A DNA stretch of 29,655 bases from an uncultured Bacteroidota bacterium (GTDB lineage Bacteria; Bacteroidota; Ignavibacteria; UBA10030; UBA8401): assembly GCA_937920105.1 (NCBI GenBank), contig CALETH010000113.1, forward strand, positions 1 to 29,655, given 5' to 3'. Shown here in pieces: positions 6,686 through 14,124 of the stretch. Both the position numbers and the translations under genes were made by a program. Below the pieces are notes generated by a model, which searched no databases, was not told the origin of the DNA, and saw only the letters and a list, made by a program, of their open reading frames with translations. Position 1 is the first letter of the stretch, and each line of letters begins with the position of its first letter.

Positions 6686-7168
6686 ATGCTATACTATTTT
6701 CGTTACACAATTATCAGCATTCTTTTTATTGCATTACAAACAACAATTATTCCTTTTCTTTCTATAGGAACAATTGTTCCCGATATTCTTTTGATTTGGC
6801 TTGTGTATATTGCACTTCAAAAAGGACAAATCCCCGCAATCATTTTTGGATTTTGTATTGGTCTTGTGATAGATTTATTGAGCAGTCATTTTCTCGGGCT
6901 CACCGCTCTTACAAAAACACTTGCAGCATTTTGTGCAGGATATTTTTTTAATGAAAACAAAATTGATATCACCGTTGGACGGTATCAATTCCTTATCATC
7001 ACCGGAATAATTTCTTTTGTTCACAACATTATTTATTTCGTTATTTTTGTACAAGGAAGTGATGTAACAATTCTTTCTGCCATTTTTTATTTTGGATTAT
7101 TTTCTGCACTCTATACAGTGTTAATTGCTGTATTCCCAATGTTATTTTTCCATAGAAAATTGTTGTAA
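6686..7168 (+). CDS. mreD: rod shape-determining protein MreD
   Basis: MreD is an inner-membrane protein of the elongasome that works with MreC, PBP2 and RodA in lateral wall synthesis. The 160-residue product is almost entirely hydrophobic with about five membrane segments. It contains the family-typical I-V-P-D-I-L-L-I near residue 30 and an F-G-F-C-I-G-L-V-I-D-L-L-type stretch near 55-66. Identity is supported by the following genes mrdA and rodA, the standard partners. The upstream neighbour is mscL and not mreC, so mreB and mreC are elsewhere in this genome. A palindromic repeat separates it from mrdA. Confidence 0.88.
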   Translation: MLYYFRYTIISILFIALQTTIIPFLSIGTIVPDILLIWLVYIALQKGQIPAIIFGFCIGLVIDLLSSHFLGLTALTKTLAAFCAGYFFNENKIDITVGRYQFLIITGIISFVHNIIYFVIFVQGSDVTILSAIFYFGLFSALYTVLIAVFPMLFFHRKLL

Positions 7169-7177
7169 GAAAATACT

Positions 7178-7258
7178 TTGTCATTCCCGCACGTTTTTAG
7201 CGGGAATCCATTTTCTGGATGTTCGATAATCCCGCTAAAGCGGGGCAGACATGACAAA
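7178..7258. repeat. composite palindromic repeat, GTCATTCC family, copy 2
   Basis: The 81-bp element is bounded by TTTGTCAT and ATGACAAA, perfect inverted ends. It has two hairpins: CCCGC...GCGGG early and CCCGC-TAAA-GCGGG late. It lies within the mreD-mrdA intergenic gap. The middle (AATCCATTTTCTGGATG) matches copy 1 at 1048-1147. Confidence 0.88.
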
Positions 7259-7276
7259 TTATAAGGTTATAAGAGT

Positions 7277-9079
7277 ATGAACACCCAGCCATTCGGTTCA
7301 TTTCAACGAAAAAACATTCTCTCCATTATTCTTTGGATAGGAATCCTCATTCTTATCGGACGTTTATATCAACTCCAATATATTTACAGTGAAGAATTAG
7401 GAAAAAAATCCGAAGAAAACAGTATCCGCAAAGTTACCAAAACGCCAATGCGCGGATATATCTATGATAGAAACGGAATTTTACTTGTTGATAACCATCC
7501 CTCTTACTCCGTCACGCTCACCCCAGTAGATTTCGATACAACAAGTTTGCCATTACTCTCTTCTATTATAGAAATACCTATAGAAACCATTCGCGAAAAA
7601 ATAAAAAAAGCAAAACAATATTCACAATTTTCAGCAATGCGATTAAAACGCGATGTAGATTTTTCTACACTTTCAAAATTAGAAGAATACAAAACACAAT
7701 TATCAGGAATTGAAGTAGAAAACGAATCCAAACGATATTACACAAACACCGTACGTGCTTCACATCTTTTTGGATACGCAAAAGAAATTGCTGAATGGCA
7801 ATTAGGAAAATTAGGAAACTATTATCAACAAGGAGATATTGTTGGAAGTGCCGGACTGGAAGCAAAATATGAAAAACAACTTCGCGGAGAAAAGGGATAT
7901 GAACTCATCGCACAAAATGCTAAAGGTCAAACCATCGGACCTTTTAATGAGAAAAAAAATGATGTCCTTCCAAAAGATGGATTAGAACTTCATCTTTCAT
8001 TAGATGCAAAAGTACAAGCACTCGCAGAATCGTTACTCACCAATAAATCCGGTGCCGTTGTTGCTCTTGATACAAAAACCGGCGGCGTTATTGCATTCGT
8101 CAGTAAACCAGATTATGACCTTTCAAATTTTAGCGGCATCACTCCGCCTGAAGTGTGGAATGCTCTTAATAATGATGAAGGAAAACCACTTTATAATAGA
8201 GCAACAATGGCAATTTACCCACCCGGCTCCACATTTAAAATGCTGTTAGCCATTGCAGCATTAGAAAATCATATCATTGATGAACATTGGTCTGTGCAAT
8301 GCACCGGTGCATTTCGTTTCGGAAATAAAATTTTTAAAGATTTACATGTTCACGGAAAAACAAGTTTAATAAAAGCCATAGAACAATCATGCAACGTGTA
8401 TTTTTATCAACTCATGTTAAAAGTTGGTTTAGATAAATGGAGTGAAATGTGCAAACAATTTGGTTTCGGAGAACTTTCCAATATTGATATTTTAGAAGAA
8501 AACCCCGGACTGATTCCTTCAACAAAATTTTTTGATAAAACGTACGGCGTTGGAAAATGGACACAAGGATATTTAGTCAGTTTAGGAATCGGGCAAGGTG
8601 AAGTCAGCGTAACACCACTGCAAATGGCAAATTATACAGCAATGTTAGCCAACAAAGGAAATTATCACCAACCACACGTCGTAGAAAAAATTTATAATAA
8701 ATCCAAAAATACTTTTGATACACTTTCCTACAAACAACGCCATATTACCATTTCAGAAAAAACTTGGAACCTCGTACGTGAAGGTATGAGACAAGTTGTG
8801 ATGGAAAAAGGAACTGGTGGAGGAGCAAAAATTCCCGGCATTGAAGTCGCTGGAAAAACCGGAACAGCACAAAATCCACACGGAAAAGACCACTCGTGGT
8901 TTGTGGGCTTTGCTCCATTTGATAATCCACAAATAGCAATTTGTGTAATTGTAGAAAATGCTGGTTATGGTGGAGCCGTTGCCGCACCAATTGCGGGTTT
9001 ATGTATGGAACAATATTTATATGGAAGTATTATTCGTAATAAAAAGAAAGAAGAAAATTTAATTACGATTCAACAATAG
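7277..9079 (+). CDS. mrdA: penicillin-binding protein 2 (elongasome transpeptidase)
   Basis: This 600-residue class B PBP cross-links peptidoglycan during elongation. It has a short cytoplasmic N-terminus, one membrane anchor (about 14-34), a PBP dimerisation domain beginning at T-P-M-R-G-Y-I-Y-D-R-N-G (56-67), and a transpeptidase domain. All three catalytic motifs are present: S-T-F-K (318-321, Ser318 the nucleophile), S-C-N (371-373) and K-T-G-T (527-530). Length and order are normal for PBP2. rodA starts four bases after its stop, matching the known PBP2-RodA complex. A weak ribosome binding site (AAGG) lies about 10 bases upstream. Confidence 0.96.
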   Translation: MNTQPFGSFQRKNILSIILWIGILILIGRLYQLQYIYSEELGKKSEENSIRKVTKTPMRGYIYDRNGILLVDNHPSYSVTLTPVDFDTTSLPLLSSIIEIPIETIREKIKKAKQYSQFSAMRLKRDVDFSTLSKLEEYKTQLSGIEVENESKRYYTNTVRASHLFGYAKEIAEWQLGKLGNYYQQGDIVGSAGLEAKYEKQLRGEKGYELIAQNAKGQTIGPFNEKKNDVLPKDGLELHLSLDAKVQALAESLLTNKSGAVVALDTKTGGVIAFVSKPDYDLSNFSGITPPEVWNALNNDEGKPLYNRATMAIYPPGSTFKMLLAIAALENHIIDEHWSVQCTGAFRFGNKIFKDLHVHGKTSLIKAIEQSCNVYFYQLMLKVGLDKWSEMCKQFGFGELSNIDILEENPGLIPSTKFFDKTYGVGKWTQGYLVSLGIGQGEVSVTPLQMANYTAMLANKGNYHQPHVVEKIYNKSKNTFDTLSYKQRHITISEKTWNLVREGMRQVVMEKGTGGGAKIPGIEVAGKTGTAQNPHGKDHSWFVGFAPFDNPQIAICVIVENAGYGGAVAAPIAGLCMEQYLYGSIIRNKKKEENLITIQQ

Positions 9080-9083
9080 TAAA

Positions 9084-10301
9084 ATGACAAATTTTTCAAA
9101 AGAAAGTTTTGATTATAAGATTTTTTTTCTGTGCATTGCATTATTATGTATCGGACTTGTTTCAATTTACAGTGCAACGTACGATTCTATAGGAAACAGT
9201 AATTTTTACAAACAAATTTATTGGGCTTTTTGCGGACTCATTTTATTATTTGGTGCACGTCTTCTTCCATTGAAATGGCTTCAACGTTCTTCACTATTAT
9301 TATATTTTCTTTCCTTAGGTCTTTTGCTCGCCGTACTCGCTGCCGGAAAAATAGTCTACGGTTCAAAAAGTTGGCTTGGCATTGGTGGCTTGGGAATTCA
9401 ACCATCAGAATTTGTAAAAATCACCACCCTTCTCGCCATTGCATCCCTCCTCAGCAAAAGCGAATCAAATCTTGCAGATACCAAAACAGTACTCAAAGTC
9501 ATCGGTATTGCCGCACTTCCCATCACACTCATCATGTTGCAGCCAGATTTTGGAACATCACTCACATTTATCGGAATGCTGCTTCCGGTTTTGTATTGGG
9601 CGGGAATTTCTTCATTTCTTCTTGTTACTATTATTCTTATACCACTTGTTGCACTCGCCGCAATTATCGGAACAACACCATTCCTCATTGCATTAGCAGT
9701 GTGTGCAGGCATTTTGTATTTCTTTCGTGAAAATAGATTTTTTGCAACAATGGTGTTTGGAGCAAGCGGTGTTGCCGGAGTTTTTGCTCAAGTGATTTAT
9801 GAAAAATTACCACCACATCAACAAAAACGCATTGCAATTTTTTTAGACCCCAACAGCGACCCACTCGGTGCCGGTTATAATGTTATCCAAGCAAAAGTTG
9901 CCATTGGTTCCGGCGGATTATTTGGAAAGGGCTTTCTACAAGGAACACAAACACAACTTAATTTTATTCCAAAACAATGGACAGATTTTATTTTTTGCGT
10001 TCCTGGAGAAGAATTTGGTTTTGTTGGTGCAGTAGTAGTTATTATACTGTATGCGTTACTTCTCTTTCACGGAATCAAACTTGCTTCCATAGTAAAAAAT
10101 AAATTCGGAAGCATTCTTGTTATTGGATATACCTCCCTCTTTGCATTTCACATGCTCGTCAATATTGGAATGACCCTCGGCTTAATACCCGTTGTTGGAA
10201 TTCCCTTACCATTTCTCAGTTACGGCGGTTCATCACTGTGTTCATATATGATAATGATAGGTTTGATGATGAACGTCTATGCAAATAGAAAAGAATATTA
10301 G
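9084..10301 (+). CDS. rodA: peptidoglycan glycosyltransferase RodA (SEDS family)
   Basis: RodA polymerises lipid II glycan strands during elongation, in complex with PBP2. The 405-residue product is a polytopic membrane protein of about ten segments. Conserved SEDS features are S-W-L-G-I-G (96-101), Q-P-S-E-F (106-110), Q-P-D-F-G-T-S-L (153-160, Asp155 being the likely functional acid), G-A-G-Y-N-V-I-Q-A-K-V-A-I-G-S-G-G near 262-278, W-T-D-F-I-F (299-304), and the C-terminal P-L-P-F-L-S-Y-G-G-S-S. It is the last gene of the mreD-mrdA-rodA unit, and a strong palindrome with A/T tracts follows. Confidence 0.95.
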   Translation: MTNFSKESFDYKIFFLCIALLCIGLVSIYSATYDSIGNSNFYKQIYWAFCGLILLFGARLLPLKWLQRSSLLLYFLSLGLLLAVLAAGKIVYGSKSWLGIGGLGIQPSEFVKITTLLAIASLLSKSESNLADTKTVLKVIGIAALPITLIMLQPDFGTSLTFIGMLLPVLYWAGISSFLLVTIILIPLVALAAIIGTTPFLIALAVCAGILYFFRENRFFATMVFGASGVAGVFAQVIYEKLPPHQQKRIAIFLDPNSDPLGAGYNVIQAKVAIGSGGLFGKGFLQGTQTQLNFIPKQWTDFIFCVPGEEFGFVGAVVVIILYALLLFHGIKLASIVKNKFGSILVIGYTSLFAFHMLVNIGMTLGLIPVVGIPLPFLSYGGSSLCSYMIMIGLMMNVYANRKEY

Positions 10302-10343
10302 AAAAAATTCATAAAGATATTAAAAAGTAAAATCAAGAATTTA

Positions 10344-10369
10344 ACAGATTTTTTTCAAAAAAAATCTGT
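10344..10369 (+). terminator. terminator-like hairpin after rodA
   Basis: ACAGATTTTTTT pairs with AAAAAAATCTGT around a 2-base centre. The position, about 40 bases after the rodA stop, fits an operon end, though the stem is mostly A-T. Confidence 0.5.
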
Positions 10370-10376
10370 AGTTGCT

Positions 10377-10435
10377 GTCATTCCTGCGAAAGCAGGAATC
10401 CATTTTGAGAAGATTTACATCCCGCCTTGGCGGGA
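10377..10435. repeat. palindromic repeat, GTCATTCC family, copy 3
   Basis: The left half is GTCATTCCTGC-GAAA-GCAGGAATCCA, closely like 12038-12064. After a short spacer a second hairpin TCCCGCC-TT-GGCGGGA follows (10420-10435). The closing ATGAC end seen in copies 1 and 2 is missing. Confidence 0.8.
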
Positions 10436-10458
10436 CACTTTTTTAACAATGCAAAAAA

Positions 10459-10491
10459 AGATTTGTCAAGTTTTAAAAACTTGACAAATCT
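10459..10491. repeat. perfect 33-bp palindrome, AAGTTTTAAAAACTT family, member 1
   Basis: Two 16-base arms around a central A: AGATTTGTCAAGTTTT and its exact reverse complement. It shares the core with 10656-10690 and 29430-29460, while the outer stem differs with pairing kept. It may act as a bidirectional terminator. Confidence 0.85.
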
Positions 10492-10562
10492 AAATACTAA
10501 TGTATTTCTCCAAAAAATAAATTATCTTTAACAACTAAAATGTAAATAAATAAACCCACTAA

Positions 10563-10648
10563 ACTCCCTCTCCAGCGGTGGCTTTGCACGTTTTTTTGTG
10601 TCCCGCATTTTTTGCGGGATGCGAATGTGAGAAGGCTAAGGGGTGTGT
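10563..10648. repeat. imperfect CCCTCTCC...GGGGTG inverted element with inner hairpin
   Basis: The left side reads ACTCCCTCTCCAGCGGTGGC and the right side GAGAAGGCTAAGGGGTGTG, which are partly complementary. In the middle is a clean hairpin TCCCGCA-TTTTT-TGCGGGA (10601-10619). The arrangement recalls widespread non-coding CCCTCTCC/GGAGAGGG repeats but is degenerate. Confidence 0.5.
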
Positions 10649-10655
10649 AAAAAAT

Positions 10656-10690
10656 AAGATTACAAAAGTTTTAAAAACTTTTGTAATCTT
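10656..10690. repeat. perfect 35-bp palindrome, AAGTTTTAAAAACTT family, member 2
   Basis: AAGATTACAAAAGTTTT and its exact reverse complement flank a central A. The core equals that of 10459-10491, but outer positions differ on both arms in a compensatory way. Confidence 0.85.
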
Positions 10691-10753
10691 TGTTAAATAA
10701 ACTCGCAACAGATAAAACTTTAACTCATCAATCATTATAAGGAAAAAAACACC

Positions 10754-12034
10754 ATGTCAATCATTACCGACCTTTGGGCAAGAGAAATTTTAGATTCACG
10801 AGGAAATCCAACCATAGAAGTCGATGTTACATTAGAAGATGGAACAATTGGTAGAGCCGCCGTACCAAGCGGTGCATCCACTGGAGAACACGAAGCCGTA
10901 GAACTCCGCGATAACGATACAATGCGATACAAAGGCAAAGGCGTACTCAACGCCGTAGAAAACGTCAATACCACCATCGCTGATGCACTTGTTGGCTTTG
11001 ATACACAAGACCAAGTCGGAATAGATACCATGATGTTGGAACTCGACGGAACACCAAACAAAAGCATACTCGGAGCTAACGCTATCCTCGCCGTTTCACT
11101 CGCCGTTGCAAAAGCCGCAGCACAATATTTACACGTTCCACTCTATCGTTACATTGGCGGAACAAATGCAAAAATTCTCCCCACACCATTAATGAACATC
11201 ATCAACGGAGGAAAGCACGCTGATAACAATGTGGACTTTCAAGAATTTATGATTGTACCAACCAACGCACCAACCTTTGCAGAAGCATTGCGAATGGGAA
11301 CCGAAGTATTTCACTCACTCAAAAACGTACTGCACAAAAAGGGCTACAACACCGCTGTTGGAGATGAAGGCGGATTTGCACCAAGTTTAAAATCCAACGA
11401 AGAAGCATTGGAAGTAATAATGGAAGCAATCACCAAAGCCAATTACAAACCCGGTGAAGATATTTATATTGCGTTAGACCCTGCAACAAGCGAAATGTAT
11501 CAAGAAGGAAAATATTTATTTTATAAATCCACACAAGAAAAATTCACCGCAGAACAAATGGTTGCGTACTGGAAAAAATGGGCAGACAATTATCCTATCA
11601 TTTCCATAGAAGATGGCATGGCAGAAAACGATTGGAACGGATGGAAACTTTTAACAGATACACTTGGTAAAAAAATTCAATTAGTGGGTGATGATTTATT
11701 TGTAACCAACACGGAATTTCTCAATAAAGGAATTGAACAAGGCGTTGCAAATTCCATTTTAGTAAAAGTCAACCAAATCGGAACACTCACCGAAACACTC
11801 AACGCAATAGAAATGGCAAAGCGAGCACACTACACCGCAATTATCAGCCACCGCTCCGGAGAAACGGAAGATACCACCATTGCTGATATTGCCGTTGCTA
11901 CCAATGCCGGACAAATTAAAACCGGTTCCTCAAGCCGCACAGACCGTATTGCTAAATACAATCAATTATTAAGAATTGAAGAAGAGTTAGATACCAATGC
12001 TCAGTTTGCTGGTTTGGGTGGGTTTAATATCTAA
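10754..12034 (+). CDS. eno: enolase
   Basis: Enolase interconverts 2-phosphoglycerate and phosphoenolpyruvate in glycolysis and gluconeogenesis. The 426-residue product is full length. The N-terminal A-R-E-I-L-D-S-R-G-N-P-T (9-20) and the loop S-G-A-S-T-G (39-44) are present. The catalytic acid is Glu205 (G-D-E-G-G-F), the Mg ligands are Asp242 (L-D-P-A), Glu286 (S-I-E-D-G) and Asp313 (G-D-D), and the general base is Lys338 in the signature I-L-V-K-V-N-Q-I-G-T. S-H-R-S-G-E-T is at 365-371. An AAGGA ribosome binding site at a good distance supports the start and high expression. A GTCATTCC-type hairpin follows the stop at once. Confidence 0.98.
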   Translation: MSIITDLWAREILDSRGNPTIEVDVTLEDGTIGRAAVPSGASTGEHEAVELRDNDTMRYKGKGVLNAVENVNTTIADALVGFDTQDQVGIDTMMLELDGTPNKSILGANAILAVSLAVAKAAAQYLHVPLYRYIGGTNAKILPTPLMNIINGGKHADNNVDFQEFMIVPTNAPTFAEALRMGTEVFHSLKNVLHKKGYNTAVGDEGGFAPSLKSNEEALEVIMEAITKANYKPGEDIYIALDPATSEMYQEGKYLFYKSTQEKFTAEQMVAYWKKWADNYPIISIEDGMAENDWNGWKLLTDTLGKKIQLVGDDLFVTNTEFLNKGIEQGVANSILVKVNQIGTLTETLNAIEMAKRAHYTAIISHRSGETEDTTIADIAVATNAGQIKTGSSSRTDRIAKYNQLLRIEEELDTNAQFAGLGGFNI

Positions 12035-12037
12035 AAT

Positions 12038-12064
12038 GTCATTCCTGCGAAAGCAGGAATCCAG
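12038..12064. repeat. palindromic repeat, GTCATTCC family, copy 4 (single hairpin)
   Basis: GTCATTCCTGC-GAAA-GCAGGAATCCAG is nearly identical to the left half of 10377-10435. It lies four bases after the enolase stop and could help terminate or protect the eno transcript. Confidence 0.8.
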
Positions 12065-12113
12065 GAATAAAAATATAAAAACAACAAAAATAATTATTAT
12101 AAACATATAATCT

Positions 12114-13517
12114 ATGCCCACACACATAAAATTCGGAACAGACGGTTGGCGAGGAGTTATCGCTGACGATTTCACATTCACCAATCTTGAAAAAGTAGCA
12201 CTTGCCACAGCACGCTATTTCAAAAAACATCCAAAAATAAAAAACGGCATCGTCATCGGATACGATGCACGATTCATGTCCAAAGAATTTGCCCATTGTG
12301 TTGCACAAGTATTGGGAAGCGCAGGAATCAAAGTCTTGCTCGCCGATAAAATTTCCAGCACACCAATGGTTTCATTAGGCGTTGTAAAGAAAAAAGCAGC
12401 CGGCGGAATCGTCATCACCGCAAGCCACAATCCCGCAAAATATAACGGATTTAAAATTAAAGGAGATTTTGGCGGACCAGCACATCCGGAAATGATAGCC
12501 GAAGTAGAAAAACAACTTACACCATTGCAAAATGTAACCACACTTCCGCTCAAACTTCAACCATTTGATGAACTGCTAAAAAATAAAAAAATACAATTTG
12601 TAGATTATACAAAAATGTATGTTGAAGATTTAAAAACAAAAATTGAATTTCCACTCATCAAATCCACCGGAATAAAAATTTTGTACGATGCAATGTACGG
12701 TGCAGGAATGGGAGTTCCGGAACTTCTTCTTTCAAAAATTAACAGCATACGCAATATTTTCAATCCATCATTCGCCGGCGGACATCCTGAACCACTTGCA
12801 CAAAATCTTGAAGAACTCTGCAAAAAAGTACGCGAAGGAAAATATCACATTGGCATTGCCACTGATGGCGATGCTGACCGTGTTGGTGCTGTAGATGAAA
12901 AAGGAAATTTTGTGGATTCACATCGTATTTTTGCCATCCTCTTAAAATATCTTATAGAACGAAAACATCTCAAAGGAGAAGTGGCAAAATCACTTTCCGT
13001 GAGCGAACTCATCACCAGAATTTGCAGCAGTTACGAAATACCACTGCACGAAACACCGGTTGGTTTCAAATATCTTTGCCGATTAATGACTGAAAGAAAT
13101 ATTATTATTGCCGGAGAAGAAAGCGGCGGACTCGGCGTGATGGGACATTTACCTGAACGCGACGGAATTTTTATTGGTTTTATGCTTGCAGAAATTATGG
13201 CAGTGAGAAGAAAAAAATTGAGCGAACTTGTTCAAGAATTATTTAACGTGTACGGAGAGTTTCATTATAATAGAATAGATAGACACGTTACCCAAGCACA
13301 AAAAGAAAAAATAGTTTCCTTCTATTCCAAACTCCCGAAAAAAATTGGAACCTTTACTGTAGAACGTGTTGACGCTACTGATGGTTACAAATTTTTCGTG
13401 AAAGATGGCTGGATACTTGTTCGTGCCTCGGGAACAGAGCCACTCATTCGTTTTTATGCAGAAGCAAATTCACCCAAAAAAGTACAAGCAATGTTACACG
13501 CAGCAACGAATATATGA
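12114..13517 (+). CDS. alpha-D-phosphohexomutase (phosphoglucomutase/phosphomannomutase family)
   Basis: The enzyme moves phosphate between C1 and C6 of a hexose phosphate (glucose or mannose), feeding nucleotide sugars or glycogen. The 467-residue product opens with F-G-T-D-G-W-R-G (7-14). It has the phosphoserine loop T-A-S-H-N-P (102-107, Ser104), the metal loop D-G-D-A-D-R (251-256), the sugar-binding E-E-S-G-G (335-339) and the phosphate-binding R-A-S-G-T-E-P (437-443). All four active-site loops are intact. The E-E-S-G-G loop favours Glc/Man activity over GlmM, but the substrate cannot be fixed. Its stop overlaps the next start as ATGA, so translation of the following GNAT gene was coupled. 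Confidence 0.93.
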   Translation: MPTHIKFGTDGWRGVIADDFTFTNLEKVALATARYFKKHPKIKNGIVIGYDARFMSKEFAHCVAQVLGSAGIKVLLADKISSTPMVSLGVVKKKAAGGIVITASHNPAKYNGFKIKGDFGGPAHPEMIAEVEKQLTPLQNVTTLPLKLQPFDELLKNKKIQFVDYTKMYVEDLKTKIEFPLIKSTGIKILYDAMYGAGMGVPELLLSKINSIRNIFNPSFAGGHPEPLAQNLEELCKKVREGKYHIGIATDGDADRVGAVDEKGNFVDSHRIFAILLKYLIERKHLKGEVAKSLSVSELITRICSSYEIPLHETPVGFKYLCRLMTERNIIIAGEESGGLGVMGHLPERDGIFIGFMLAEIMAVRRKKLSELVQELFNVYGEFHYNRIDRHVTQAQKEKIVSFYSKLPKKIGTFTVERVDATDGYKFFVKDGWILVRASGTEPLIRFYAEANSPKKVQAMLHAATNI

Positions 13518-14027
13518 AAATTGATTGCGGAAATTTTATTTTAAGACCACTAGCAATGAACGATAAAATAAGTATAGCCAAATATGCTAATAATAAAAAT
13601 ATTTGGTTAAACGTACGTGATGCATTTCCCTATCCCTACACTGAAAAAGATGCCGAAGAATTTATCACCAAACATTCACCACAAAATCCACCAACAACAT
13701 TAGCCATTGAATATTCTTACGAATGTGTTGGAGTTATTGGTTTTGTTCCGCAAATTGATATTTATTCTAAAACAGCAGAACTCGGATATTGGTTAGGAGA
13801 ACCATTTTGGAATAAAAAAATAATTACCACTGCTGTAAAAAATATAGTGCCATATTTTTCAAAATTTTGATATTGTTCGTATTTATGCAGACATTATAGA
13901 ATGGAATATTCCATCAATGAAAGTTTTAGAAAAAGCGGGCTTTACCTTTGAAGGAATTTTAAAAAAAGGAGTTTTCAAAAATGGAAAAATCGTTGATGAT
14001 TATAGATATAGTATTATAAAAGAATAA
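13514..14027 (+). pseudogene. GNAT family N-acetyltransferase, frameshifted
   Basis: The first frame (13514-13870) gives 118 residues of a RimJ/RimL-like GNAT protein: F-I-L-R-P-L at the start and A-E-L-G-Y-W-L-G-E-P-F-W at 88-99. It ends at TGA (13868-13870). Shifting by one base, the next frame continues as N-F-D-I-V-R-I-Y-A-D-I, then N-I-P-S-M-K-V-L-E-K-A-G-F, the typical GNAT C-terminus, to TAA at 14025-14027. One extra base in a T or A run near 13855-13868 explains the break. The acetyl-CoA loop usually reads W-G-K-G-I but here is W-N-K-K-I (99-103), so both glycines are lost. This favours true decay over a sequencing error. It overlaps the phosphohexomutase stop by 4 bases. Confidence 0.85.
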
Positions 14028-14050
14028 TTTCTAAATCCTAAAAATCTTTT

Positions 14051-14118
14051 AAACATCATATTATCATATAATCATAGTTTAAGACAATTCATAAACATCA
14101 TCATATAATCATAGTTTC
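14051..14118 (+). repeat. direct repeat in the mutS leader
   Basis: AAACATCAT-ATT-ATCATATAATCATAGTTT (from 14051) recurs as AAACATCATCATATAATCATAGTTT (from 14093), with a 3-base indel. The second copy ends just before the mutS start at 14125. It may be a tandem duplication of a promoter or leader; each copy contains CATATAATCAT, which could serve as a -10 region, but this is unproven. Confidence 0.75.
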
Positions 14119-14124
14119 AGAAAA

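Larger units (their letters stand above)
10302..10753. other. 452-bp intergenic block rich in palindromes, no gene
   Basis: No coding frame of note is present. In order it holds an A/T-flanked hairpin (10344), a GTCATTCC-family repeat (10377), a perfect 33-bp palindrome (10459), a CCCTCTCC-type element with an inner hairpin (10563-10648), a second perfect palindrome (10656), and the enolase leader with its AAGGA ribosome binding site at about 10739-10743. Confidence 0.8.

Noticed and set aside
9221..9730. A 169-codon open frame inside rodA
   Set aside because: It overlaps the well supported RodA frame and its translation is rich in His, Arg, Ser and Cys with no family resemblance.
13850..13875. 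Programmed frameshift in the GNAT gene
   Set aside because: No slippery heptamer with a following stimulatory structure is evident, and the active-site loop is also degraded, so decay or an error is more likely.
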